Positions 15,484 to 24,385 of a stretch of 64,000 bases of DNA are shown here, piece by piece (the first letter of the stretch is position 1; every line of letters begins with the position of its first letter). This stretch comes from Streptomyces canus 299MFChir4.1 (GTDB lineage: Bacteria; Actinomycetota; Actinomycetes; Streptomycetales; Streptomycetaceae), in contig NZ_KB911603.1 of assembly GCF_000383615.1 (NCBI RefSeq), positions 62,001 through 126,000 on the forward strand. Direction: 5' to 3'. The notes beneath the pieces are model-generated. The model did not search any database. It saw nothing but the letters and a program-made list of their open reading frames with translations, and was not told the origin of the DNA. Made by a program: the position numbers and the translations under genes.

Positions 15484-17073
15484 TCAACCCCGCAGCCAGA
15501 CCGCGGTGTCCTTCGGCAGTCGGCCCCGCTCGTCCAAGGGCCCACTGGTGAGCAGCAGTTCGGCGTGCGCGGGGAGGTCGGCCGGGGTGTCGGCGAGGTT
15601 CACCACGCACCGGGCCCCGCCGGCGCGGGTGAAGGCGAGGACGCCCTCGGGTGCGGGCAGCCAGCTCAGCGGGCCCTCGCCGAAGACCGGCCGGATCCGG
15701 ATGGCCTCGCGGTACAGGCTGAGCATCGATCCGGGATCCACGGCCTGCCGGTCGACCGCGTACGACGGCCAGTCGGCGGGCTGCGGCAGCCAGGGCTCCT
15801 GGTGGGAGCCGAAGCCCGCACAGGGCGCCTCCGCCGCCCACGGCAGCGGCACCCGGCAGCCGTCCCGCCCCGGGTCCGTGCCCCCGGAGCGGAAGTGCAT
15901 CGGGTCCTCGATGCGGTCGCGGGGGATGTCCGCCTCGGGCAGGCCGAGTTCCTCGCCCTGGTAGACGTAGACGGCTCCGGGCAGGGCGAGGGTGAGCAGG
16001 GCCGCCGCCCGGGCGCGCCGGGTGCCGAGGGCCAGGTCGGTCGGGGTGCCGAAGGCCTTGGCCGCGAAGTCGAACCCGGTGTCGTCACGGCCGTAGCGGG
16101 TGACCGTGCGGGTGACGTCGTGGTTGCACAGCACCCAGGTGGCGGGGGCGCCGACCGGGGCGTGTTCGGCGAGGGTCGTGTCGATCGAGGTGCGCAGGCG
16201 TTCCGCGTCCCAGGGGCACGACAGGAAGGAGAAGTTGAAGGCGGTGTGCAGCTCGTCGGGGCGCAGGTAGCGGGCGAAGCGTTCGGTGTCCGGGAGCCAG
16301 ACCTCGCCGACGAACACCGCGTCGTACTCGTCGGCGACGGCCCGCCAGGAGCGGTAGACGTCGTGGAGTTCGTCGCGGTCGACGAAGGGGTGCGGGCCGG
16401 GTCCGTCGGCGAGGTCGGGCAGGTCGGGGTCCTTGGCGAGCAGGGCGGCCGAGTCGATGCGGACGCCCGCCACTCCCCGTTCGAACCAGAAGCGCAGGAT
16501 GTCCTCGTGCTCCTGGCGGACGGCCGGGTGGGCCCAGTTGAGGTCCGGCTGCTGCGGGGTGAACAGGTGCAGGTACCAGTCGCCGTCGGGCAGCCGCGTC
16601 CACACGGGCTCGGCGGAGCCGACGAACTGCGACGGCCAGTCGTTGGGCGGGAGTTCACCGTTCTTCCCGCGGCCGCGCCGGAAGTGGAACAGCTCGCGTT
16701 CGGGGCTGCCGGGGCCCGCGTCGAGTGCGGCCCGGAACCAGGGGTGCTGGTCGGAGACGTGGTTGGGCACGATGTCGACGATCGTGCGGATGCCCAGCTC
16801 CCGTGCCTCCGCGATGAGTTTCTCCGCCTCGGCGAGGGTGCCGAAGGCGGGGTCGATGGCACGGTAGTCGGCGACGTCGTAGCCGCCGTCCTTCATCGGG
16901 GAGAGGTACCAGGGGTTGAACCACAGCGCGTCCACGCCGAGTTCGGCGAGATACGGCAGCCTGGCGCGCACTCCTGCGAGGTCGCCGGTGCCGTCCCCGT
17001 CGCCGTCGGCGAAGCTGCGGACGTAGACCTGGTAGATGACGGCGGAGCGCCACCACTCGGTGGGCTGTCCCAC
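15484..17073 (-). CDS. GH13 alpha-glucosidase, cytoplasmic
   Basis: A 529-aa (beta/alpha)8 amylase-family protein without signal peptide. It opens with WWRSAVIYQVYVRSF. Conserved regions: DIVPNHVSDQHPWF (region I), GVRIDSAALL with the nucleophile Asp (region II), FVGEVWLPD with the acid/base Glu (region III) and CNHDVTR (region IV). This set and length are those of oligo-1,6- or alpha-glucosidases acting on short alpha-glucosides. The start codon is GTG 17073. It lies between the importer genes and the secreted glucanase, so it probably cleaves imported nigero- or related oligosaccharides to glucose. Confidence 0.88.
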   Translation of the reverse strand: MGQPTEWWRSAVIYQVYVRSFADGDGDGTGDLAGVRARLPYLAELGVDALWFNPWYLSPMKDGGYDVADYRAIDPAFGTLAEAEKLIAEARELGIRTIVDIVPNHVSDQHPWFRAALDAGPGSPERELFHFRRGRGKNGELPPNDWPSQFVGSAEPVWTRLPDGDWYLHLFTPQQPDLNWAHPAVRQEHEDILRFWFERGVAGVRIDSAALLAKDPDLPDLADGPGPHPFVDRDELHDVYRSWRAVADEYDAVFVGEVWLPDTERFARYLRPDELHTAFNFSFLSCPWDAERLRTSIDTTLAEHAPVGAPATWVLCNHDVTRTVTRYGRDDTGFDFAAKAFGTPTDLALGTRRARAAALLTLALPGAVYVYQGEELGLPEADIPRDRIEDPMHFRSGGTDPGRDGCRVPLPWAAEAPCAGFGSHQEPWLPQPADWPSYAVDRQAVDPGSMLSLYREAIRIRPVFGEGPLSWLPAPEGVLAFTRAGGARCVVNLADTPADLPAHAELLLTSGPLDERGRLPKDTAVWLRG

Positions 17074-17106
17074 GGGGGGGTCCCTTCTGCAGTCGGACGG
17101 TCGGTG

Positions 17107-17967
17107 TCAGCCCTTCGTGCTGCCCGCGCTGATCCCGGCGACGATGTGCCGCTGGAAGACGAGGAACAGGGCGACCATCGGGATGCTGGCGATCACCATC
17201 GCGGCGATGAGCACGGTCAGCTGGATGTTCTGCGAGAGCTGGACGAGTGCCACGCTGATGGGCTGCTTGTCGGTGTCGGAGAAGACCATCAGCGGCCAGA
17301 GGAAGTCCTGCCAGACGGCGACCAGGGCGAAGATCGACACCACCCCGAGGACCGGCCGCGACATGGGCAGCACGATCGACCACAGGGTGCGCAGTTTCCC
17401 GGCGCCGTCGATCTCGGCGGCCTCCAGCACATCGCGCGGGATCTGGTCGAAGAACCGCTTGAGCAGGTACAGGTTGAAGGCGTTGGCGACGGCCGGCAGC
17501 CAGATGGCCAGGGGGTCGTTCAGCAGTCCCAGGTCCGCCACGGTCAGGTACTTGGGTACGACCAGGGCCTGGGCCGGGACCATCAGCGTGGTGAGGATGC
17601 CGCCGAGGACGACCTTGCCGAAGACGGGCTTCAGCCGGGACAGGGCGTAGGCGGCGGCCGTGCACAGGACCAGCTGGAACGCCCAGGCGCCGGCGGCCTG
17701 GACCACCGTGTTCCACAGGTGCCGCGGGAGCTGCATGAGGTCCCAGGCGTCGGTGTAGCCGTCGAGGTGCCAGTGCTCGGGCACGAGGGTGGGCGGGGTC
17801 CGCGTGACCTCGTCCGGCGACTTCGCCGCTCCGGTGACCATCCAGTAGACCGGGAAGAGGAACGCGAGCGCGAAGAGAACGACGACCGTGGTGAAGACGG
17901 TCCAGTAGGCGGCCCTGCCGCGCGGGCGGGCGAGCGTCGCCGGTGAGATCAGCGTGCGGGTGCTCAT
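17107..17967 (-). CDS. sugar ABC transporter permease (MalG/CUT1 type)
   Basis: A 286-aa membrane protein with six predicted hydrophobic segments and the EAA loop AAEIDGAGKLRTLWSIVLP near residue 195. A long Arg-rich N-terminus precedes the first helix (VFTTVVVLFALAFLFPVYW). It is the second permease of a CUT1 oligosaccharide importer and overlaps the MalF-like gene by 4 nt. No ATPase gene is in the operon, so a shared MsiK-type ATPase is presumably used. Confidence 0.88.
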   Translation of the reverse strand: MSTRTLISPATLARPRGRAAYWTVFTTVVVLFALAFLFPVYWMVTGAAKSPDEVTRTPPTLVPEHWHLDGYTDAWDLMQLPRHLWNTVVQAAGAWAFQLVLCTAAAYALSRLKPVFGKVVLGGILTTLMVPAQALVVPKYLTVADLGLLNDPLAIWLPAVANAFNLYLLKRFFDQIPRDVLEAAEIDGAGKLRTLWSIVLPMSRPVLGVVSIFALVAVWQDFLWPLMVFSDTDKQPISVALVQLSQNIQLTVLIAAMVIASIPMVALFLVFQRHIVAGISAGSTKG

Positions 17968-18920
17968 GCGGGATCACCCTCCGCGGACCGGGTCAGCCGC
18001 AGGTACACGGCGGAGAAGGTGCCCAGCAGTACCAGGAGCATGACGCTCAGCGCGCAGGCGCCGCCGAAGTCGTTGTAGAGGAAGGCGTACTTGTAGATCA
18101 GGTAGAGGACGGTGACCGTGGCGTTCTCCGGGCCGCCCCCGGTGATCACGAACGGCTCGGTGAACACCTGCATGGTCGCGATGATCTGAAGGAGCATCAG
18201 CATCAGGATCACGAACCTGGTCTGCGGGACCGTGACATGGCGGACGCGCTGGAGGAGGTTCGCGCCGTCCAGTTCCGCGGCCTCGTACAGCTCGCCGGGG
18301 ATGGACTGCAGGGCGGCCAGGTAGATCAGGACCGTGCCGCCCATGTTGGCCCAGGTCGCCACGATCACCAGGGAGACGAGGGCGGTGTCGGCGCCGTTGG
18401 ACCAGTTCGAGGTGGGCAGGTGCACAAAGCGCAGCACTTCGTTGGCGAGGCCGGCGCCCGGGTCGTAGAACCATTTCCAGAGCAGGGCGCTGACCACCGG
18501 CGGGATCATGACGGGCAGGTAGACCACCACCCGGAAGAACGCCCTCGCGTGCCTGAGCTCATTGAGCACCAGAGCCATCACGAAGGGGACCGCGAAGCCG
18601 ATGAGCAGGGCCAGCAGGGTGAAGGTGAGGGTGTTGCGCCAGGCGGCGGTGAACTCCGGGTCGTGCCAGACGCGGGTGAAGTTGGCGGTGCCGACCCATT
18701 CGGGTTCGGAGCCCGGCGTGTACTTCTGGAAGGCGATCACGACGGCGCGGATCGCCGGGTACCAGGAGAAGAGCGCGAAGCAGACGAGCCCGCCGAGCAG
18801 GAAGCCGTAGGCGCGGGCCTGGTCGGCGAGGCGGCGCCGCCTCCGGTCCCCTGCCGGGGGCGGCGCCTGCACGAGGGGTGTGGCGGCGGCCTCGTGGGGC
18901 GGGCTTTCCAGCGTCTTCAC
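17964..18920 (-). CDS. sugar ABC transporter permease (MalF/CUT1 type)
   Basis: A 318-aa membrane protein. A cytosolic N-terminus of about 35 residues is followed by GFLLGGLVCFALFSWYPAI, further helices, and the EAA loop AAELDGANLLQRVRHV near residue 218. The conserved FRVVVYLPVMIPPVVSALLW lies mid-protein. It pairs with the MalG-like subunit downstream. Only 3 nt separate it from the binding-protein gene upstream. Confidence 0.88.
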   Translation of the reverse strand: MKTLESPPHEAAATPLVQAPPPAGDRRRRRLADQARAYGFLLGGLVCFALFSWYPAIRAVVIAFQKYTPGSEPEWVGTANFTRVWHDPEFTAAWRNTLTFTLLALLIGFAVPFVMALVLNELRHARAFFRVVVYLPVMIPPVVSALLWKWFYDPGAGLANEVLRFVHLPTSNWSNGADTALVSLVIVATWANMGGTVLIYLAALQSIPGELYEAAELDGANLLQRVRHVTVPQTRFVILMLMLLQIIATMQVFTEPFVITGGGPENATVTVLYLIYKYAFLYNDFGGACALSVMLLVLLGTFSAVYLRLTRSAEGDPA

Positions 18921-18923
18921 GGG

Positions 18924-20270
18924 TCAGCCCCGGGCCAGGATGCCGTCGATCTTGCCGGAGGCGTCTTTCAGGAGCTGGTCGATGTCGGCGTCCTTCTTGG
19001 TGAGGACGGCGGAGACGGCACCGTCGAGGACGGAGTAGATCTGCTGGGCGTCCGGCGGCTCGATCTTCATCTTCAGGCTCTGGTTGCCGTCGAGGAATGC
19101 CTGGTAGTTCTCCACGGGCACATTGGCGTTGGCCTTCTTGACCTGCTGGTCCTTGGCGTCGGCGGCGCCGGTGAACAGGCGCGGTTCGGGCAGCCCGACC
19201 GGGGCGTCGGCCTTCTTGGCGCGGGCGTAGTCGCCGAGGAAGCCGGCACCTGGGGTGAGGAACATGTGGTCGAGCCACTTCAGGGCGGCCCTGATCTGGT
19301 CGGGGCTCGCCTTCTTGTTGACCATGTAGCCGTCGCCGCCGATGAGCGTGCCCTTGCCGCCGGGCATGGGAGCGAGGGCGAGGTCCTTGTAGTTGCCGCC
19401 CTTCTCCTTGACCAGGATCGGGATGTTGTCCGGGGCGGAGAGGTACATGCCGAGCTTGCCCGAACCCATCATCTGCTGGACGTCGTTGATGACGAGGAGC
19501 TGCTTGCTGCCCATGGAGTCGTCGGTCCAGCGCATGTCGTGGAGGTTCTGCAGGACGGCGTGGCCCTCGGGGGTGTCGATGGTGGCCTTCTTGCCGTCGG
19601 CGCTCACGACGTCGCCGCCCTGGGAGTACAGCTCGGCCGTGAAGTGCCAGCCGCCCTGGTTCTGGGCGCTGTAGTCGGCGTACCCGACGGTGCCGTCGCC
19701 GAGCGCGGCGATCTTCTTGGCGTCGGCCCGCAACTCCTCCCAGGTCGCTGGGGGTTGCTCGGGGTCGAGCCCGGCCTTCTCGAAGAGCTTCTTGTTGTAG
19801 ATCAGGCCCATCGAGTAGCCGGTGCGCGGGATGCCGTAGATCTTCCCGTCGACCGTGTAGATGTCGCGGAGTTGCTGCTGGAGGGTGCCGTAGCTCTTCA
19901 ACTCCTTGACGTACGGGGTCAGATCGGCGGCCTGGTGGATGTCGACGACGTGCCTGGCGTCGGTGAAGTACGTGTAGAAGACGTCCTCCATCTGCCCGCC
20001 GGCGAGCTTGGCGTCGAAGGTCTTGGGGTCCTGGCAGGGGAAGGCGTCGTGCGCGACGACGTCGATGTCCGGGTGCTGCTTCTCGAAGGACGCGCTGTCC
20101 TGCTCGAAGAACGTCCGGTCGACCTTGCCGCTCTTGGGCGGCATGCAGTTGACCGTGATGCGGGTCTTGCCGCTCGCCGTGTCGCCGCCCGATCCGCAGG
20201 CGGAGACGGCGAGGGCAAGGGAACAGACACTGAGCGCGGCGAAGGTACGGCGGTACCCGGTGCTTCTCAT
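18924..20270 (-). CDS. sugar ABC transporter substrate-binding lipoprotein
   Basis: A 448-aa extracytoplasmic binding protein. ATG 20270 is chosen because it gives a clean lipoprotein signal (RRTFAALSVCSLALAVSACG, lipobox AVSAC) and follows GAGGGGTCC. The mature part shows the CUT1 family layout (FEKQHPDIDVVAHD, GIPRTGYSMGLIYNK, LAPMPGGKGTLIGGDGYMV). The product of the secreted glucanase is the natural ligand candidate. The 121-nt gap to the LacI gene upstream holds a TCTGT-N9-ACAGA repeat (20352-20370) and an isolated CGCAAG half-site (20333-20338), possible operator elements. Confidence 0.87.
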   Translation of the reverse strand: MRSTGYRRTFAALSVCSLALAVSACGSGGDTASGKTRITVNCMPPKSGKVDRTFFEQDSASFEKQHPDIDVVAHDAFPCQDPKTFDAKLAGGQMEDVFYTYFTDARHVVDIHQAADLTPYVKELKSYGTLQQQLRDIYTVDGKIYGIPRTGYSMGLIYNKKLFEKAGLDPEQPPATWEELRADAKKIAALGDGTVGYADYSAQNQGGWHFTAELYSQGGDVVSADGKKATIDTPEGHAVLQNLHDMRWTDDSMGSKQLLVINDVQQMMGSGKLGMYLSAPDNIPILVKEKGGNYKDLALAPMPGGKGTLIGGDGYMVNKKASPDQIRAALKWLDHMFLTPGAGFLGDYARAKKADAPVGLPEPRLFTGAADAKDQQVKKANANVPVENYQAFLDGNQSLKMKIEPPDAQQIYSVLDGAVSAVLTKKDADIDQLLKDASGKIDGILARG

Positions 20271-20391
20271 CGGTGGACCCCTCGTGGCAGGAGCGGTGGG
20301 CGCCGCACACTCAAGCACCGCCGACATCCGTCCGCAAGATGTCGCGCAGAATCTGTAATTATTCGACAGAGCGATGGCAGAGGAGTGGATC

Positions 20392-21387
20392 TCAGTCGCG
20401 AGGGGCTTGCGCGGTGGACCCCCGGACCACCAGCTCGGGCTCGAAGAGCAGTTCCTCGGGTGCTACGGCACTGCCGCCGACCTGCGCGTTCAGCAGTTCC
20501 ACGGCGGCTCGACCCATGGCCTCGATGGGCTGACGGACGGTGGTCAGCGGGGGTTCGGTGCAGTTCATCAGGGCGGAGTCGTCGTAGCCGACGACCGACA
20601 CCTGGCCCGGCACGTCGAGTCCCTTGCGGCGGGCGGCCCGGATGGTGCCGAGCGCGAGGGGGTCGCTGGCGCAGATGAAGCCGGTGACCCCGCGGTCGAT
20701 GAGCCGGGCGGCCGCCGCGTGCCCGCCCTCGATGGAGAACATGGCCCGCGCGACCCGCTCGTCGGGCAGCTCGCCGAGCCCCTGGGCGGCGGCCAGCTTG
20801 CGCGCCGAGGGCACGTGGTCCGCGGGCCCCAGCACGAGTCCGATCCGCTCGTGGCCCAGGGAGGCGAGGTGCCGCCAGGCCTGCTCGACGGCCACCGCGT
20901 CATCGCAGGACACGCGCGGGAAGCCGAGGTCGTCGATGGACGCGTTGACCAGCACCACCGGGATGTTGCGGTCGGCGAGCCGCCGGTAGTGGTCGTGCGG
21001 CGCGTCCGCCTGGGCGTAGAGGCCGCCGGCGAACACGACACCGGAGACCTGCTGCTGGAGCAGAAGATCGACGTAGTCGGCCTCGGACACCCCGCCCTTG
21101 GTCTGGGTGCACAGCACCGGCGTGAGCCCCAGCTGGGCCAGCGCCCCGCCGATGACCTCGGCGAAGGCCGGGAAGATCGGGTTCTGGAGCTCCGGCAGCA
21201 CCAGCCCCACGAGCCGCGCCCGCTCCCCGCGCAGCTGCGTGGGCCGCTCGTACCCGAGCACGTCCAGCGCGGACAGCACCGCCTGCCGGGTGCCCTCGGA
21301 GACCCCCTGCTTGCCGTTGAGCACCCGGCTGACCGTGGCCTCACTGACCCCGACCTTCTTGGCTACCTCGGCAAGTCGTCGCGTCAT
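20392..21387 (-). CDS. LacI-family transcriptional regulator
   Basis: A 331-aa LacI/GalR repressor. The start ATG 21387 places the HTH at the very N-terminus: RRLAEVAKKVGVSEATVSRVLNG (residues 3-25), then the hinge. The periplasmic-binding-like effector domain includes LVGLVLPELQNPIFPAF, GVTGFICASDPLALG and VVGYDDSALM. No Shine-Dalgarno precedes the start. A TATTCT -10 element (21400-21395 on the minus strand) ends 7 nt before the ATG, so the mRNA is probably leaderless. CGCAAG repeats cover the promoter, suggesting autoregulation. It lies immediately upstream of the alpha-glucan operon, which it probably represses in the absence of the sugar. Confidence 0.88.
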   Translation of the reverse strand: MTRRLAEVAKKVGVSEATVSRVLNGKQGVSEGTRQAVLSALDVLGYERPTQLRGERARLVGLVLPELQNPIFPAFAEVIGGALAQLGLTPVLCTQTKGGVSEADYVDLLLQQQVSGVVFAGGLYAQADAPHDHYRRLADRNIPVVLVNASIDDLGFPRVSCDDAVAVEQAWRHLASLGHERIGLVLGPADHVPSARKLAAAQGLGELPDERVARAMFSIEGGHAAAARLIDRGVTGFICASDPLALGTIRAARRKGLDVPGQVSVVGYDDSALMNCTEPPLTTVRQPIEAMGRAAVELLNAQVGGSAVAPEELLFEPELVVRGSTAQAPRD

Positions 21388-21390
21388 GAA

Positions 21391-21425
21391 CGCAAGAATA
21401 GCGCAAGCTGCGCAAGCCGCTTGCG
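21391..21425 (-). promoter_or_regulatory. LacI-type operator cluster and leaderless promoter
   Basis: CGCAAG occurs at 21391, 21402 and 21411, and CTTGCG at 21420-21425. The last two form the palindrome CGCAAG-CCG-CTTGCG (21411-21425). The -10 hexamer TATTCT (minus strand 21400-21395) lies within the cluster. GCAAG/CTTGC half-sites are known from Streptomyces LacI-type sugar regulators such as MalR. Assignment to the adjacent LacI gene is inferred. Confidence 0.6.
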
Positions 21426-21457
21426 TAATCGCGTCAGACGCCACGGAAAGGTTGCGG

Positions 21458-22273
21458 TCACACCCGGCCCCCCGTCGGCGTGTCCGCCGACAGTCGTTGG
21501 GCGACGTAGATCGGGATCACGGACAGCAGCACGAGCACGGCCGCCACCACGTTCACCACCGGTGCCTGTTGCGGGCGGGTCATGTTGTCGAAGATCCAGA
21601 GGGGAAGGGTCTGGACGCCCGGGCCCGCGGTGAAAGTGGTCACCACGATCTCGTCGAAGGAGAGGGCGAAGGCCAGCAGGGCGCCCGCGAGCAGGGCCGA
21701 GCGGACCAGGGGGAAGGTGATGTCGACGAAGGCGCGGAAGGTGTTCGCGCCCAAGTCCATGGCGGCCTCCTCGTAGGAGCCGGAGGTGCGGCGGAGACGG
21801 GCCACGACGTTGTTGAAGACGATGACGATGCAGAAGGTGGCATGGCCGACCACCACGGTGAACAGGCCGAGGCCGACGCCCAGCGGCTCGAGTACGGTAC
21901 TGAACGCCGAGTTGAGGGCGATGCCCGTGACGATCCCCGGCAGTGCGATCGGCAGGACGACCACGAAGGACAGGGCGTTCCGGCCGAAGAAGCGGTGCCG
22001 GGCCACGGCGAAGGCGATGAGCGTGCCCAGGACCAGTGCGGTCGCCGTGGCACCGAGTCCCGCCTTGACGGAGGTCCACAGGGCGGCTCGCGCGCCGGAG
22101 TTCTCCCAGGCCACCGACCACCAGTGCGGGGTCAGGCCCGGCGGCGGCCAGCTCGCGCTCCGGTCGGGATTCAGGGAGTTGACGAGGACGAGCACGAGCG
22201 GGACGTAGATCACCGCGAAGCCGAGGCCGGCGGCGACGCGCAGGGCGATCCGCGCCGGACGGGAGAGTTGCAC
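21458..22273 (-). CDS. ABC transporter permease (PotC type)
   Basis: A 271-aa membrane protein of the spermidine/putrescine permease family. About six helices are visible (GFAVIYVPLVLVLVNSL, ALSFVVVLPIALPGIVTG and others). The EAA-type loop EEAAMDLGANTFRAFVDI is near residue 165. GTG 22273 follows GAGGAG. It is the last gene of a four-gene PotABCD-like operon. Confidence 0.85.
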   Translation of the reverse strand: MQLSRPARIALRVAAGLGFAVIYVPLVLVLVNSLNPDRSASWPPPGLTPHWWSVAWENSGARAALWTSVKAGLGATATALVLGTLIAFAVARHRFFGRNALSFVVVLPIALPGIVTGIALNSAFSTVLEPLGVGLGLFTVVVGHATFCIVIVFNNVVARLRRTSGSYEEAAMDLGANTFRAFVDITFPLVRSALLAGALLAFALSFDEIVVTTFTAGPGVQTLPLWIFDNMTRPQQAPVVNVVAAVLVLLSVIPIYVAQRLSADTPTGGRV

Positions 22274-22284
22274 GACGGGCTCCT

Positions 22285-23163
22285 CTACAGACTGCTGAGC
22301 GCACCCGTGCGGCGCACGGCCAGCAGGTACAGCACGATGACGACCACCGGGACCGTGCCGAGCGCGGCCGCCATCGGCAGGTTGAGTTCGATGTTGGAGT
22401 AGACGAGGTTGCCGATCAGCTGGGTCTTGCCGCCGACGATCTGCACGGTGATGTAGTCACCGAGGCTCAGCGAGAAGGTGAACACCGACCCGGCCGCCAC
22501 CGACGGCAGCACCATCGGCAGGACCACCGAGCGGAAGGTCCGGCCGGCCCGCGCCCCCAGGTCCGCGGACGCGTCGAACAGGTTGGCGGGCAGCTGCTCC
22601 AGCGCCGTGTGGACCGGAAGGATCATGTACGGCAGCCAGAGGTACGTCAGTGTCAGCACGGCCGCCGTCAGCCCGTACCCCGGACCGCTCAGCCCGAACG
22701 GCCTCAGCATCCAGTCGGCGAGCCCGCCCTCGGAGAGGATCAGCCGCCAGGCGTACACCTTGACCAGGTAACTCGCCCAGAGCGGGGTGAGGATGGCGAC
22801 GACCAGCAGCGGCCGCCACCGGGGCCGCGCGACGCGTGCGGTCCAGAAGGCGACCGGGAAGGCGATCACCGCGCACAGGACGGTGACCGCCAGCGCCACG
22901 CCCACACTCCGCAGGATCACCTGCCGGTAGACCGGCGTGGTGAACAGCTCGCGGAAGTTGTCGGTCGACCAGACCTTCACCACCTCGGAGGTGAAGGAGT
23001 TCGTCGTCCAGAACGCGGAGACGAACAGCACGGTCAGCGAGCCGAGATAGAGCACCGCCAGCCACAGCAGCGGGGCCGCGAGGAGCAGGGCGAGCCGCAG
23101 GCGGGGGCGGCGGTGCAGCGCCCCCGCGGTCCGCGTCGACACGGTCCGTGTCTGCGGGGCCAT
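22285..23163 (-). CDS. ABC transporter permease (PotB type)
   Basis: A 292-aa membrane protein with a basic N-terminus, then LALLLAAPLLWLAVLYLGSL, and a PotB-type loop DASADLGARAGRTFRSVVLP near residue 200. It pairs with the PotC-like subunit. It begins 3 nt after the binding-protein stop; AAGGGC within that gene's end serves as ribosome binding site. Confidence 0.85.
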   Translation of the reverse strand: MAPQTRTVSTRTAGALHRRPRLRLALLLAAPLLWLAVLYLGSLTVLFVSAFWTTNSFTSEVVKVWSTDNFRELFTTPVYRQVILRSVGVALAVTVLCAVIAFPVAFWTARVARPRWRPLLVVAILTPLWASYLVKVYAWRLILSEGGLADWMLRPFGLSGPGYGLTAAVLTLTYLWLPYMILPVHTALEQLPANLFDASADLGARAGRTFRSVVLPMVLPSVAAGSVFTFSLSLGDYITVQIVGGKTQLIGNLVYSNIELNLPMAAALGTVPVVVIVLYLLAVRRTGALSSL

Positions 23164-23166
23164 GCC

Positions 23167-24360
23167 TCAGCCCTTGATCTCGGTCCAGGCCTGGACCCAC
23201 TTGGCGTACGGCACGCATTTGACGTCCGTGCGGCCGTCCAGGCACTGCTCGATGGGCGTGTTCCAGAAGGCGATGTTCTTCCAGTAGGTCTCGTCGGAGG
23301 CGTGGTAGGTCGTGCAGAAGTTCTTGTCACTGGTGAGCTCGCAGGCCTTGGAGTTGGCGGGTGCCTCCCCGAAGTACTCGGCGACCTGGGCGTTCACCTT
23401 CGGTGAGACGATCCAGTCGAGCCATTTGTAGGCGCAGTTGGGGTGCTTGGCCTTCGCGGAGACCATCCAGGTGTCGGACCAGCCGGTCGAACCCTCCTCG
23501 GGGACGAATGCCTTGACCTCGGCCCCCTCGTCGGCGGTGAGGTTGGCGATGACCTGCCAGGTGGTGCCGATCACGGAGTCACCGCTCTTGAACGCGGAGA
23601 TCTCCTTGAGGTAGTCGCTCCAGTACTCCCCGATGTTCGCGTTCTGCTTCCTGAGCAGCGAGACGGCGGCGTCGAACTGCTTCTGGTCCAGCGCGTAGGG
23701 GTCCTTGATGCCGAGGTCGGGCTCGGTGGCCTTGAGGTACAGGGCCGCGTCGGCGATGTAGATCGGTGAGTCGTACGCCGTGACGTGGCCCTTGTACCTG
23801 GACGCGTCGTCGAACACCGCGGACCAGGAGGTGGGGGCCGGGCTGACCTTCGCGGTGTTGTACATCAGCAGGTTGGCGCCCCGGCCGTGCGGGATGCCGT
23901 ACATCCGCCCGTCGACGGAGTTCCAGGCGCCGTCCTTCAATCCGCTGAAGATGTCCCGGTAGTTGGGCACGAGGTCGGTGTTGACGGGGGCCGCGTCCCC
24001 GGAGGCGATGAGGCGCAGGGAAGCGTCGCCGGAGGCGGAGACGGCGTCGTACTGGCCCGTCTTCATCAGCTTGACCATCTCGTCGGAGCTGGCGGCGGTC
24101 TTGGAGTGGACCTGACAGCCGGTCTGCTTCTCGAAGTCGCTGACCCAGTCGGCCTTCGGGTCGTTGGAGCCGTCCTCGACATAGCCGGCCCAGGCGATCA
24201 GGTCGACCTGCCCCTCGGTGGCGCCCAGTGCGGCGGGCGCCTTGAGGTCGGGTGGGTTGAGGCCGGAGGAGGAGGCGCCGGAGCCGGAGCCGGAGGAGCC
24301 GCAGGCGGTGGTGGCGAGCAGGAGGGTGACGGCCACAGCCGCTTTGAGGGTGAGGCGCAC
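23167..24360 (-). CDS. PotD-like ABC substrate-binding lipoprotein
   Basis: A 397-aa protein. GTG 24360 is preferred over ATG 24372 because GGAG lies 6 nt upstream of the GTG and it yields a compact lipoprotein signal (RLTLKAAVAVTLLLATTACG, Cys near residue 20). The mature protein has VDLIAWAGYVEDG, FEKQTGCQVHSK, YDAVSASGDASLRLI and MYGIPHGRGANLLMYN, typical of spermidine/putrescine (PotD/PotF) binding proteins. Several Cys (ACELTSDKNFC, QCLDGRTDVKC) probably form disulfides. A polyamine or related amine is the likely ligand, although opine and amino-acid members also exist in the family. Confidence 0.85.
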   Translation of the reverse strand: MRLTLKAAVAVTLLLATTACGSSGSGSGASSSGLNPPDLKAPAALGATEGQVDLIAWAGYVEDGSNDPKADWVSDFEKQTGCQVHSKTAASSDEMVKLMKTGQYDAVSASGDASLRLIASGDAAPVNTDLVPNYRDIFSGLKDGAWNSVDGRMYGIPHGRGANLLMYNTAKVSPAPTSWSAVFDDASRYKGHVTAYDSPIYIADAALYLKATEPDLGIKDPYALDQKQFDAAVSLLRKQNANIGEYWSDYLKEISAFKSGDSVIGTTWQVIANLTADEGAEVKAFVPEEGSTGWSDTWMVSAKAKHPNCAYKWLDWIVSPKVNAQVAEYFGEAPANSKACELTSDKNFCTTYHASDETYWKNIAFWNTPIEQCLDGRTDVKCVPYAKWVQAWTEIKG

Positions 24361-24385
24361 GACGTACTCCATCCGCGAGAAGGGG

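Noticed and set aside
21391..21425. CRISPR-like short repeat array
   Set aside because: Only 6-bp repeats at irregular spacing over a promoter. An operator cluster fits better.
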